Shown in pieces: positions 11,364 to 21,352 of a DNA stretch of 64,000 nt. The notes under the pieces were generated by a model that saw nothing but the letters and a program-made list of their open reading frames with translations, ran no database searches and was not told where the DNA came from. Within the stretch, counting starts at the first letter, position 1; the number at the start of each line of letters is the position of its first letter. Made by a program: the position numbers and the translations under genes. Origin of the DNA: Ustilago trichophora (lineage: Eukaryota; Basidiomycota; Ustilaginomycetes; Ustilaginales; Ustilaginaceae); NCBI GenBank assembly GCA_900323505.1, contig OOIN01000016.1:310001-374000 (forward strand), read 5' to 3'.

Positions 11364-12047
11364 CTACAACGGCAAAAGGTGACAACCGAGCAAACCTCTT
11401 CCACCCCAATTGGCTCTTGGAACCAACGTCAATGCTACTGCTTGTGTGCCTCCTTCTCTTTGTACCAACAGCTGAATACTCGTTCCATCGACGACTACGC
11501 CAGGTGCTGCGAGTGCTGCGAGACCCTTCGGACTTTCTGCCGTCACAGATCCGAACCTTAGGATCTGATCGCCTTGCTGAAGACCAGCCGTTTGTGCCGG
11601 ACTTGTTTCCGCCACCGAGTTGACCCGCGCAAACGCCTTGAGCTGCTCTTCTTTCTTGGTTTCGGTCCTCACTGCTGGCTGTGGCATCGCATCACCATTG
11701 ATGGCAAGTTCTAGCAGCTTGGACACGCGATCGCGCACCGCCTTGGAGTCGTTCCGCAAGATATTGATGCGCTGTCTTGCAGTTCGGATGACCATGAGAT
11801 CCTTGTTGGCGAGGGGGAAACCTTGTGCGTCTATCAGGGGAGTTTGCATGTTGACGCCGTTGGAAGTGAGAACGGCCATGTGGCGTGTGATGTCTGCGTC
11901 GAGTTGCTTCTGCAGGTCGAGGAGAGACATAGCTTCTGACCGAGCCGAGACAGGTTCGGTGGGGAGCGGTTGGGAGAGCGCCGAGCTCACATCGACGTCA
12001 GCGGCCGATGGTGCATTGTGGATGTCGACATTGAGATCTGTAGACAT
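11364..12047 (-). CDS. NAS2: 26S proteasome assembly chaperone Nas2 (PSMD9), PDZ protein
   Basis: I start at the ATG at 12047 (MSTDLNVDIHN), giving 227 residues. The frame stays open upstream, but the extra 41 residues are not family-like. The N-terminal helical part (LLDLQKQLDADITRHMAVL, then DAQGFPLANKDLMVIRTARQRI) matches the Nas2/p27 signature. The PDZ domain follows from about residue 130, with VAETSPAQTAGLQQGDQILRFG as the carboxylate-loop region. The end, NWGGRGLLGCHLLPL, is the conserved C-terminus of PSMD9. Known role of the family: a chaperone that holds the Rpt5 ATPase C-terminus during assembly of the proteasome base. It is convergent with the antiporter gene, with 120 bp between stop codons. 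Confidence 0.93.
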   Translation of the reverse strand: MSTDLNVDIHNAPSAADVDVSSALSQPLPTEPVSARSEAMSLLDLQKQLDADITRHMAVLTSNGVNMQTPLIDAQGFPLANKDLMVIRTARQRINILRNDSKAVRDRVSKLLELAINGDAMPQPAVRTETKKEEQLKAFARVNSVAETSPAQTAGLQQGDQILRFGSVTAESPKGLAALAAPGVVVDGTSIQLLVQREGGTQAVALTLVPRANWGGRGLLGCHLLPL

Positions 12048-12820
12048 GGTGGCGAAGCTGTTGTTCGAGTTCAAGTGATTAGCAGGAGGTGTAGAGAAAG
12101 ATAAAAGAGAGAGCCAAGTGGTGGTCAGAAGAAAGCTGAGCAAGCGTCGTGGACCCTGAGCTTTGACCACAGACCAAAAATGGGGAGACTGTCAATAACT
12201 CCGCTCTAACACATTTCGATCGCGCCTTGGCTATGAGCTGTCTCTCACTCGAAAGCGCTGTCGCAATGCGCTTCGGGTCTACAGTGCTTTACACAGAACC
12301 ACCTTAAATTGCCTGCACATCAAAGATGACAAGCATGCTGGGCTTGTCGTCTGCTCAACAAATCCACTGCCCAATCATTCGTGCGATGCGGAAGACTGGA
12401 ATCCGGATAGTGGTATTCGGAAGTCGGATTGGAAAAGTTGTCAGGGTGCATGACACTTTTTTGAAAATTCTCCATGTCGTACAAATAAAAAATTCGGGCT
12501 TGGCATGCACACTGAACCAGTTACCGCCCAATTACTGTACAGCCCGGTTTCCATGACGCGGTGAAGCGTTACGGAGTGACTTTCTTGATGACACGGCTAA
12601 AAACATAATGCCGAACCTCCACTGGTGCAAGGTCTTGCCAACAGATGCTTTGTGTGATGGTGGGTACACACGCACACCTTTCACAGCATGGCATAGCCTC
12701 ATGATGGTACAAAAGTAGATCTGCTCCGACCCCCTTTCTCTACCATCTTCCTTCCCATCATAGACTAGAGTTGTACGATTATATCGGAATCAATCCTAGC
12801 AAGTGGAAGCCTTCGACACC

Positions 12821-14920
12821 ATGTCTGGCCTCCTGTCCTCCACCGCAACCCTACTCGGTAGGACAATCCTATCCCCCATCGCACCACACTCGCTCTTTGC
12901 AGTCAACGTCGAATACTACAAGTCAACCACAGCCCAAGACTCCCACGACAAGACGACTCCTGCCAAGACTTCACCCAGCATAGAATCTCTCCTCGCCGCT
13001 ACCGAGACCCTCGACCCTGCCAAGAACCCCACTTTCAAACCGACTCCATGGCTCTCCACTGGACATCTTCAAACAATCTACTCTGCCGTTGGCAACTTTA
13101 AGCAGATCGATGCGGTCGAGTACAAGCGCCGTGTTTTCATGACCCCAGACGGTGGCACAGTGGGACTCGACATATCTCCTCCCGCACTAGCCGATAGCGA
13201 GGAGCAGCTCAAGGCGCAAAATCACCCCGCTGGCGACGGTCTCCCCACCGTCGTCTGCTTGCATGGCCTCACGGGTGGAAGCCACGAAAGCTATGTGCGC
13301 AATTGCTTCCATCACTTTACCAAACCTGTCTCGAAGGGAGGCTTGGGATACCGAGCCATCGTGGTCAACTTCAGAGGCTGTGCAAATGTGCCCCTCACCT
13401 CGCCCCAGTTCTACTCTGCGCTCAAGATTGCCGACATTCGTTCGGCATTACTGCTCATCACCAAGCTGTACCCCAACTCGCCGCTTGTCGGTATCGGCTT
13501 CTCGCTCGGTGCCAATGTGCTTGGCCGCTATCTCGGAGAGGAAGGCGACGACTCTCCTTTCCTTGGCGGTGTCATTGTCGGAACACCGTTCGACCTCAAA
13601 GCTGGAGCAGACGAGCTCGACTATGGCGGATTCCTCTCGCAGAAATACTCGGTTGCTATGGCACACAACATTCAACGATTGGCACGTAGACACAAAGATA
13701 CGCTTGCCCTCCATCCTCCCTTCCGCGCCCAGCTCGACGAACTTTACGATCCTCCTCCGCAACCCAAAGCCGAACTGGACTTGTACAAACAACAGGTCAA
13801 GAATGGTGGACCTCGCCCAGGCGAGCGGGTCATCATCAAGAATGGATCCCTCAAAGCTGCTGATCAGGCTATGACCCGTTTCGTTGGTGGAATGCCCAAA
13901 CCTTATGGAGAGTTCCCATTCGAAAGTGCCGATCACTACTACAACTACGGAGGCTGCGTTAACGTCATTCACCAGGTGAAGCGACCGATGCTGTGTCTCT
14001 CGGCAGAAGACGATCCGATCGTACCCAGCAAGATCTGGAACAAGATCCGTGCTGCAATCGGACGCAATCCTGATGGATCGCTCGTGGCGAATGGCGCTCC
14101 AGGAGAATACAATGAGAATGTTGTGCTGGCGTGGACAAAGGCGGGTGGTCATTTGGGTTGGTTCGAAGGGCTCAGGCCCAAGAGGTGGCTGTACAGGCCC
14201 ACGTCCGAGTTCATCCAGGCCTTGTTCGACAAGACGTCGGATGAGGAGAAGGCGCGCATCAAGGCCAAAAGCAGGTGGGCACAGGATTCAATCCAAGTCA
14301 AGGAGGTCGAAATTGAGTTGATGCCCAAAGAAGCTTTGCCGGTCTACACGCTTCCGGGCGAAGACGGCCGGTCAAGTCGCTGGACCGACACCGATGCTCC
14401 ATCTTCCGAGACCAAGTCGGCGCAAGGTAGCGCAAGCGGCGCAGACTCGCCCGCTCGAGTAGCCGATCTCGATCGCGACCTTCAGTCTAACAAGGCCGGT
14501 GCCGAGGATAGCTTGTTGAACCCCTCCGACACTGGATTCTCCGCCAATGCTCCCCCCTCCTCCTCTCCGTCCGGCCAAATCAACGACGAGAAGCACTCAA
14601 CCCTGCGCATGGGCTGGCTTCTCACCCACATCCTCAAGGAAGCCCCACTCGTCCATCCCCGACAGGCCATCTATGCACCTTACAACGAACCATCATCGAC
14701 CGACTTGGAGGAGAGGAAGAGACTCGGCTGGGAAACCATCAAGCTCGATATGTACACGGATGTCCAACGCCCCGAAGTCGGATTCTGCGAGTTGGGCCCC
14801 GACACAAGAATCGCTGGTGCAGGTGAGACGTTCCAAGGCGGTGTCAATATGCCTGGTACGAGCATGGAGCCAAAGGCGGCAGCTGGAAAGGAAGCCAAGA
14901 ACGTCATTGCTGGTCTATAA
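12821..14920 (+). CDS. Alpha/beta hydrolase of the YheT/EMB8 (Eeb1/Eht1/YMR210w) family
   Basis: Starts at ATG 12821 in good context (GACACCATG); the in-frame codon 18 nt earlier is GTG. 699 residues. The hydrolase core spans about 70-475: PTPWLSTGHLQT, LHGLTGG (oxyanion loop, 148-153), NFRGCAN, the nucleophile elbow GFSLGAN with Ser228, the acid in SAEDDPIVP and His in AGGHLGWFEG. This is the family of yeast acyl-CoA:ethanol acyltransferases and monoacylglycerol lipase YMR210w, acting on medium-chain or glycerol esters. A C-terminal extension of about 220 residues is Ser/Pro/Asp-rich to about 585 and then more conserved-looking (MGWLLTHILKEAPLVHPRQAI, VQRPEVGFCELGPDT). This makes the protein longer than yeast relatives of about 450. 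Confidence 0.92.
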   Translation: MSGLLSSTATLLGRTILSPIAPHSLFAVNVEYYKSTTAQDSHDKTTPAKTSPSIESLLAATETLDPAKNPTFKPTPWLSTGHLQTIYSAVGNFKQIDAVEYKRRVFMTPDGGTVGLDISPPALADSEEQLKAQNHPAGDGLPTVVCLHGLTGGSHESYVRNCFHHFTKPVSKGGLGYRAIVVNFRGCANVPLTSPQFYSALKIADIRSALLLITKLYPNSPLVGIGFSLGANVLGRYLGEEGDDSPFLGGVIVGTPFDLKAGADELDYGGFLSQKYSVAMAHNIQRLARRHKDTLALHPPFRAQLDELYDPPPQPKAELDLYKQQVKNGGPRPGERVIIKNGSLKAADQAMTRFVGGMPKPYGEFPFESADHYYNYGGCVNVIHQVKRPMLCLSAEDDPIVPSKIWNKIRAAIGRNPDGSLVANGAPGEYNENVVLAWTKAGGHLGWFEGLRPKRWLYRPTSEFIQALFDKTSDEEKARIKAKSRWAQDSIQVKEVEIELMPKEALPVYTLPGEDGRSSRWTDTDAPSSETKSAQGSASGADSPARVADLDRDLQSNKAGAEDSLLNPSDTGFSANAPPSSSPSGQINDEKHSTLRMGWLLTHILKEAPLVHPRQAIYAPYNEPSSTDLEERKRLGWETIKLDMYTDVQRPEVGFCELGPDTRIAGAGETFQGGVNMPGTSMEPKAAAGKEAKNVIAGL

Positions 14921-15071
14921 GTTGTAATTGGAATAGAAACGTAGATGCGATAGACGAGGAAGAGATCGACTGTATTTGATGTGATCATGCGTGTTGCGTT
15001 GCGTGGTATCTTTGGGTATATTGTGTTGGACATGTTGAGTTGAGAAGGTTTCTGTAGTTGTGAGTCTGTGA

Positions 15072-15811
15072 TCAACGAAGAGGTCTTTCGCATCGGGTTT
15101 CGTCGTGTCTGTTGAAGCGCGTGTATAGAAGCCAACATGAGAGGCGTATGCAGGTCAGTACGTCTATCTACTTTCGGGCATGAGAAGAAAGTCGCTATGT
15201 CTCTGAAGGGCTGAAACTTACACATCCCTACACTTCTTGGAGCAGTATCGATGGCCGCACCGGATGCAAGCGAGATCGCCATGATATCCGCATATACTGC
15301 AGTATTTTCTCCCTGGTCTCTTCGAGGGATCCGACCTGGCACTTCTCCAATTCGCTCCTCCTTTGCCACCTCTCAAAGGCAACCTTCCCTGATCCACCAA
15401 CTCCTCCACTATCGAATGCAAATTCCTCCTTCCGCCAACCAAGATTCTCTTGATCTCTGCTTGATTTCGTCTCCTTTGCGTCACACTTACTCCCGCCCCC
15501 GCCGAGCCTGATTCTCCATCTGCAGCTCCAGCTGTTGCTGCTTCAGCCGCACCCGACGGCGCCGCATCAAGCGAGCTCGACCCTGCAGAGGTAGAAGCGA
15601 CAGTAGGGGCATCGCGATAGTTGATCCTTTCAAGCTCGTCAAGTCGCCGACGAGCGCGACGACGGCGTGCATCGAGCTCTTTAGCTTGTCGTTCGCGTTC
15701 CTGCTCCTCGTTGAGCGCTTTGTTTTGCTGTCCGGTGATGGTTTGTGGTCGATTGGTGATGGGTCGTGATGCCACGGCGCGCCGTTTGCGCAGTGAGACT
15801 GAGGTTGACAT
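15072..15811 (-). CDS. VPS71: HIT zinc-finger protein, SWR1-complex subunit (Vps71/ZNHIT1-like)
   Basis: Two exons: 15811-15222 and 15108-15072, intron 15109-15221 (GTAAGTTTC to TTCAACAG, with a CTGAC branch site). 208 residues. The N-terminus is Arg/Lys-rich with a Glu/Arg helix (ALNEEQERERQAKELDARRR), then an Ala/Gly/Ser linker, then TQRRRNQAEIKRILVGGRRNL and the HIT finger YCSICGYHGDLACIRCGHRYC. Exon 1 alone stops after KKCRDV, before the last zinc ligands. The 12-codon second exon supplies HDETRC, matching HQETRC of human ZNHIT1, so all eight ligands (CxxC, CxxC, CxxxC, HxxxxC) are present. Known role: part of the SWR1/SRCAP remodeller that loads histone H2A.Z. The start at 15811 (MSTSVSLRKRRAVASRP) is the first sensible ATG; the frame is open further upstream without family likeness. 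Confidence 0.9.
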
Positions 15812-16179
15812 ACTTGCGATAGCTGTAACAGAGAGAGGGGGATGGAGCCTGATGGAGACAGCGCAGATGACAGGAGGTGGGAAGCAGTTGTCTGTTGTGT
15901 GATGGAGATAAAGCTGGACAGCTGATACGGCGAAGAGGAGGGAGAGGGGATGTTGGCAAATGATGATGCAAAGTGTGGAGAAGACTGTCGCTGGTCGCGA
16001 TTTCCGATTTCCGAGCCGCAGAGTAGCGCCTGTACTGTAATTCGCAACCATAACACCCATTCGAAGATTGTTGCTCAGAGACGGCATCATCAACGCTGAG
16101 CAACCAAACCATCATCGATCTCATCTACATGATGAGGATGGAAACTAGTTTTCAATTCTTCGGATCGGACACAGTAAAG

Positions 16180-17493
16180 CTAATTCGGTCTAGAAAGATA
16201 GGGACGGGGAGGAATAGGCGGTTGAGCTACTCCTCTTGCAGCGTCCAGCCCAACAAGCGGAGGTGCTGCACCGCTGCTCTGTCTCCTCGTTGCAATGACT
16301 TCGGGATGACTTGGAGGCGGGGGAGGAGAGGATGGAGATGCACCCATGGCGCTATTGTGCAGCGAAATTTGAGTTCTAGCATTTTGCTCTTTTGCCAGCT
16401 GCAACTTGTCTCCCAGCTCCTTTCCGCCCTTGACAACTACAAGTGAGCATGAAATGGCAAGTCCTGGCTCGACAATAAATGTCGTGTTGGTGCCTCCAAG
16501 GCTGCTCTTAGACTCAGCATGAGTGTCTGTGATGGGATCGGATAGAACAGTGAGTGTGGCAGTGTCTGCTATCGAATTGCTTCCTGTCTGCCGGCTGTTC
16601 ACATTGATAGGACCGTGGTTCGTCATTCGTACTCCGCTGTGTTCTCCGTCGCTTTCATCTTCACTACTGCTCGATGTGTCTTCGTCAGTATCAGCACGCA
16701 GAGAAGATAGGGTCCGATCCATGGACAGAGAGTCAGCTCGACTCGATCCTCCAGCCAGCGATCCGGTTGAAGTCGGACTAGTCACCAAGCCCGCACTGCC
16801 TGCGCTGTCGCCCCTCAACATCTGCTGCTGCCTCAGCCGTATCACTTCGTTCCTCTCCCTCTTGAGCTCCTCCTTAATCAGCTTCTTCTCCGCTTTCTCC
16901 TCCTTCTTACGTTTCTTCTTTTCATCGCTCCCAGACTTTTTCCTCTCCTTCCCCTCTTTCAATCCCTTCCCCCACCCTGACAGGGTTTTTACCGTTGAGC
17001 TTTGGGCAGTCTTTGCACCAGATACGGTACGCTTCTGCAGTGTTGGATCTGTGAGCTTGTTCGCCACCCCTCGCTGGGAGAACTCGACAAGTTGGACAAT
17101 CGCATCCTTCTGATCGCTAGATAGGAGGGGACCCGCTGTAAGGGAGAGGGCAGTCTCGACAGTGGTGGGAAGAATCGAGGTTTCGCTGAGAGCTTTGCGC
17201 AGCCAAGCGTTCTTTTTGCCAATCTCTTCGGGGTCAGATTCGGCAGTACGCTCCGTGGCGCCAGAGGAAGACGGAGGAGGAGTAGTAGTAGGATTGGTGT
17301 CGATCGTGCCTTTGACTAAAAGCTCGTGGATCTGGCGATAGACAGCCGGATCAAAACTACCGATCTCGGAGAGATAGCGGAGTGTGGCTCGAACTTGAGA
17401 AAGGAGGAACTCGACCTGGGTTGGCGGAGGCTGGTTGGATCGTGTGATAGGGAGTGGTGGGGGAGCAGGAACTCCGGAGAGTGTTGTGCTCAT
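16180..17493 (-). CDS. Unknown protein with Lys-rich coiled region
   Basis: Single frame of 437 codons from ATG 17493. Residues 25-60 (QVEFLLSQVRATLRYLSEIG, then FDPAVYRQIHELL) resemble the short helical N-terminal element found in fungal SH3 adaptor proteins such as Lsb1/Pin3, but no SH3 domain follows. Residues 185-235 are almost all Lys, Glu and Arg and would form a charged helix or nuclear/ribosomal-type patch. After that the chain is Ser/Asp-rich. A final segment (NTTFIVEPGLAISCSLVVVKGGKELGDKLQLAKEQ) looks folded, and the C-terminus is proline-rich (PPIPPRPYLSRPN), a plausible SH3 ligand. Function unknown; an actin-patch or endocytic adaptor is a guess from these elements. Confidence 0.7.
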   Translation of the reverse strand: MSTTLSGVPAPPPLPITRSNQPPPTQVEFLLSQVRATLRYLSEIGSFDPAVYRQIHELLVKGTIDTNPTTTPPPSSSGATERTAESDPEEIGKKNAWLRKALSETSILPTTVETALSLTAGPLLSSDQKDAIVQLVEFSQRGVANKLTDPTLQKRTVSGAKTAQSSTVKTLSGWGKGLKEGKERKKSGSDEKKKRKKEEKAEKKLIKEELKRERNEVIRLRQQQMLRGDSAGSAGLVTSPTSTGSLAGGSSRADSLSMDRTLSSLRADTDEDTSSSSEDESDGEHSGVRMTNHGPINVNSRQTGSNSIADTATLTVLSDPITDTHAESKSSLGGTNTTFIVEPGLAISCSLVVVKGGKELGDKLQLAKEQNARTQISLHNSAMGASPSSPPPPPSHPEVIATRRQSSGAAPPLVGLDAARGVAQPPIPPRPYLSRPN

Positions 17494-17938
17494 GGATCGA
17501 AGCGCGGCAAGCTATCGCGATGCAATTTGGAGAGGGAAACGTTTGGTATATCAGACAGGTTTCTGATACTTGCTGCTGGCTGCCCTGTGATGATCGTGGT
17601 CACTAAGAACCCGTGTGTAAGACGGTAAATAAGCGCATGACGCTGTCAAGCACCACCGCCGGCTCGCGGATTTTTTCAGAAGGCTTCCGCCTGCATGCAT
17701 AGCCGCAATCCGCGACGTGTGGAGGTTACTTCTTGCAAACATTGCGGTTGCCGTCGGACGCTAGTTTTCCGATGGCTCCCCCTTCCTCTCTACTCATCAA
17801 TATTGGGCTGGTACACCACACTCAAGATCATGCATCCGAGTCTATCGTGCCTAGAGTGCCCTGATTTCATAGAAGAGCTATCAAGGAAGAACCTGTTCCA
17901 TGTATTGGTTGCTAACATTGCTAATGACAGTTTGGGCC
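17494..17938. other. Short intergenic stretch, no gene seen
   Basis: Lies between the 5' end of the Lys-rich unknown and the 3' end of the CHR transporter. It therefore carries the promoter of the former and the 3' region of the latter. No family-like frame and no structured RNA was noticed. Confidence 0.45.
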
Positions 17939-20006
17939 TTAGAAGAAAGCCAATTGACGCTCAGTACCGGCAGCACCAACGACGCCGAACCAGGCCAGAC
18001 CGGCCAGGGCACCAGCTACGATGGTGACAGCAGGTGGACTCTTGAACCACTGCGTCGCGACAAATGCCGAACTGGCCACGACTCCCCAGAAAGGATCCGA
18101 AGTGAGGGGCCCACTTTGACTTGCTGCTTCCACCACTACTCCACGTGCAGGTGTGTAGATGTAGCCCACTAATCGCCAGCACAAACATCAAAAGGGAAGG
18201 GATCGAGGGTCAGTACTGCATCTCATCTCCGAAATCACAATCATGGACGATTCTGCTATAGAATGCTCACCAAGGAAGAGCTGCCAGACGGCAGTGAATA
18301 CCAGGCCCGTAGCGGAAGCGTTGAGTCCGCGGAGAACAGATTTGGCGACCTCGTGCTTGCGCCATGTGTTGTAGATCGGCAAGAGGGAAAGCTTGAGAAG
18401 GATACCAGGTGAGAAGATGCCAAGCCAGCCAAGGAATGCACCCAGAGCGGGATTGTTGGGGATGGCGAGGACACCGAGGTAGGCGGCAAAGTTGAAGTTG
18501 GGCCCGGGGAAGGCTTGAAGGATGGCAAAGCCAAGGAGGAAGTCTCGTGATTCGACCTGCATGGCAGACAGGGATTGCAATAGAGTCAGCTACAGAGCAC
18601 CTGTGAGTTGCGATGATAAAGACAGCGGTCAAAACTTACCCAGCCTGTGCAGATTGAAGAAGCAGTGCAGAAAGAACAAGTGCAACATCATTCAGGAAGA
18701 CGCTTTCGTCGGCAAAGTCAGCAGAGGTCAAGGCAACGGCAGACAAGGAGTGATACTCACCGTTCTCAACAGTGTATCCTCGTAGAAGGGGGATGACGAC
18801 GGGACCACCACCAAAGATGATGACACCAGCGATCATCATGTTGGTGAAGAAGTCAAACGTGCGGGGTGGTGAATTGAGCTGCGAGCGTGTCACGACAACG
18901 GCGACGACAAAGACGATGAAAGTAGCACCGAGGGCAAGGGCGATTCTGCGGTTGAGCACCATGATCGGGGTGCGATGGTCGGGCGCCGCTGCTGCGTCTG
19001 CTTCGTTGGTCTGACTTGTGACGTTGTTGCTTTGGACGACATTGTGAGGGGTTCTTTGCCTGAGGCTAGCTTGTGCGGAGCTGGATCCAGCTTGGAAGGG
19101 AAGTTCTTGGATGGCGGGTCCGGGCTGCTTCTTGTCTGTAGCGTCGAGTGAAGCGCGTCGAGTCGAAGAGATTGGCTCGAGCTCGATGTCTTGGTTCGAA
19201 TCGTTGTTTCCGCCTACCTCCACTGCGCTGTGTTGCTTTGCAGCCTGGCGATTGCGGATGTTGAGCTTTGCAAAGACGCTGTGGACGATGCGATGACGGA
19301 AGTCGTAGGCGAGGGTGATGAGACCGCCCCCAAATACAAGCACAGGATACATCCATGGCGCATGGTAGCAGATACCAAACGACGCCGAGCCTAGCACCAA
19401 CAACCTGGTTACCGGATCCGTGATCGACGAATTGCTCAACTGGAACGCAGCCAATGCGATCAACCCAACCGCTGCGGCGTTCAAGCCGGTCAAGAGAGCC
19501 AGTACGATTGGCGGCAACCTTTCGGGGAATTTTCTCACACCGGCACCTAGCGCTGCCATACCCGCTGCACCTGGAAGCGACCAAAAGAGGAAAGCGATCA
19601 ATCCTGCAAGGGTTCCATTGCGAGCAACAGCGATGGAGAACGCGAGCTGGGTTGATCCTGGTCCTGGAAGCGCGTTGCCGAGGGAGAAAAGGTCTGCAAA
19701 AGTGGTAGCATCGAGCCATGCAAGGTCTTGAACAAAGCGCTTGCGAAGGATGACGACGTGGACACCTGGACCACCGAAGGCAGTGAAGCCAAGATCCCAA
19801 AAGTGGCGGATGGTGTCTACGAGACGAACGCTGAGTTTAAGATTACGGCGATCCTCGTGTTCGATGTCGAGCGAGGGGGCGCCAGAAGCGGGTGCAGTGG
19901 TTGTGACATCGGTCGTGAAAGCCGATGAGCGTCGAGGCGCATCGACATTGCTTACATTGTTGGAGGCGCGGGAGCGCGATCGAGTAAGGACGTTTGTGGC
20001 CGACAT
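17939..20006 (-). CDS. CHR-family chromate-type ion transporter
   Basis: Four exons: 20006-18761, 18644-18640, 18556-18271 and 18168-17939, giving 588 residues. Exon 1 carries the first CHR half (HFWDLGFTAFGGPGVHVVILR, then LGNALPGPGSTQLAFSIA) and the start of the second half (FGGGPVVIPLLRGYTVENG). Exon 3 continues VESRDFLLGFAILQAFPGPN, and exon 4 gives VGYIYTPARG. The junction needs a 5-nt exon (GCTGG) between two introns of 116 and 83 nt to make the conserved ENG-W-V sequence and keep frame. Both flanking introns have GT-AG ends. The two halves show the duplicated FGGP/PGP motifs of long-chain CHR proteins. Family role: chromate efflux, probably exchanging for sulfate. I start at ATG 20006; the frame upstream has only a TTG codon. 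Confidence 0.9.
18640..18644 (-). other. 5-nt microexon of the CHR transporter gene
   Basis: The bases GCTGG are bounded by an acceptor (CTGCACAG) and a donor (GTAAGTTTT). They complete Gly (GGC) and supply Trp (TGG) between ENG and VESRDF. Without them exon 1 (ending in one base of a codon) would join exon 3 out of frame. Confidence 0.8.
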
Positions 20007-20182
20007 GACGAGGTCGCGTTGCTCAACAGCAGCTGATGGAAGCAGATGAGACAATTTGTCAGAGGGAAGCAAAGATGGTGTGATGGATGGTAGCTTGGCT
20101 ATATAGTGAAGCTCGAGTCAGGATGGCACGCTTGGACAGCAAGCGGATCTTTGGATTTTCACCAGGCGGGTGTCGTCGGGGG

Positions 20183-20204
20183 TACAGTACTGTACTGTAC
20201 TGTA
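20183..20204. repeat. TACAGTACTGTAC overlapping palindromic repeat
   Basis: One TACAGTA and three TACTGTA overlap within 22 bp, about 180 bp upstream of the CHR transporter start codon. This is the densest cluster of a motif that recurs in intergenic DNA across the window. It can also fold on itself as a hairpin. Confidence 0.6.
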
Positions 20205-21352
20205 GCGTAGGCGCTTTTGCATTGAGGATGGAAGAAGGAGAGGTTGTAGATTTGACAGGGTCCAACCGAGATGCGAAGCCTCGCACAGACAGAGGCTGAG
20301 CCAAGATTCTTACTTTGCGCCAGAGCAGCGGTGATTGCGTGCCTCGCGCACGTGGACGCAGCCAATTCCAAATTCGATCTAAATCTAAAATGTTAGACTT
20401 CAATAATTTCATTAATGTTACACCGTATGATAGTTACACCAAAAACTCGACACCTCGGCTGTGCAATCGAGCCGCCGAGCAATGACGCAGATGGCTTTCC
20501 GCGATAACCGTGGCTTGTGCACAGAACAGAAAAAGCGTTTGAACAGACAAGGTGGCTCTTGCCGTCGCTGAAGATGAGTCTGTCTGCTTGTATCTGTTGA
20601 ATCGGCTGCTTCACCTTGATCTGCTCACAGGTTGGCATTTATTATTTGCTTTGTTTTCTAGTCGGCAGACTTGTACAAGGCAGGCCAACTTACTATGCTG
20701 GTTGCGTAGTGCAGACGGCCAATTCAAAGGTGAATTCCTGCGAGAGACGGATGACCAGCCAACTAGGAGGGAGAATATTCCATCATAAAAATAAAGAAAA
20801 ATCGCAATTCTTCTCCAGATTTTCCTTGCGCATCGCTTTTTTTTGGGAAGCTTTTTCCCCGCGGCCAGGCACAGTGTCACAGTAGAGGGATCCCCACTCT
20901 GTCCCACTTTGACGGCCAAAAGCGTCGGCAACTAACCACCATCGGTCCCACTTTGCAATCTTGCCATCTTGGCAAATAAGCGAACAACCGACATCGCTTC
21001 GCATCCACCTCACACACCTTTCCACACGTTTCTCTCTTGCTCAAGCCTTGGCCTTGCTACGGTCCCTTCTCCTTGTCACAATTCAGGGTTCGCTTTCTCC
21101 ACAGTCGCGTCTCGGCTTGTCATCATCGTCATCTTCATCACCTCCTTTCCATCCTGCGCAGTCGTCCTTTTAGTTCCCCGCCATCATCTACAACAACCAC
21201 TGTCTCAACGATGGCTTCATCCTGAACAGCCCAATACAAGCCACTCCATCCTAAAGCCGTGACGGCAAACTCGACCCAGACGATCTATTGCTTACAATCG
21301 CATCTCGACAACTTACTTGTAGACAGTTCGCGCTGGGCCCACATTCATCACC
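20205..21352. other. Divergent promoter region
   Basis: About 1.1 kb between the CHR transporter (leftward) and a disordered protein gene (rightward). From about 21,000 to 21,350 it is pyrimidine- and CAT/CAC-rich, as expected for the 5' leader of the rightward gene. Frames here are short and without domains. Confidence 0.45.

Noticed and set aside
12048..12170. 41-codon upstream extension of the Nas2 frame with a hydrophobic stretch
   Set aside because: Nas2/PSMD9 proteins are cytosolic and begin near the chosen Met; a signal-like leader would be out of character.
18636..18761. Read-through of the CHR transporter first exon (VENGEYHSLSAV to stop)
   Set aside because: It stops early, lacks the conserved GWV sequence, and a donor site (GTGAGT) sits exactly at the end of the conserved part.
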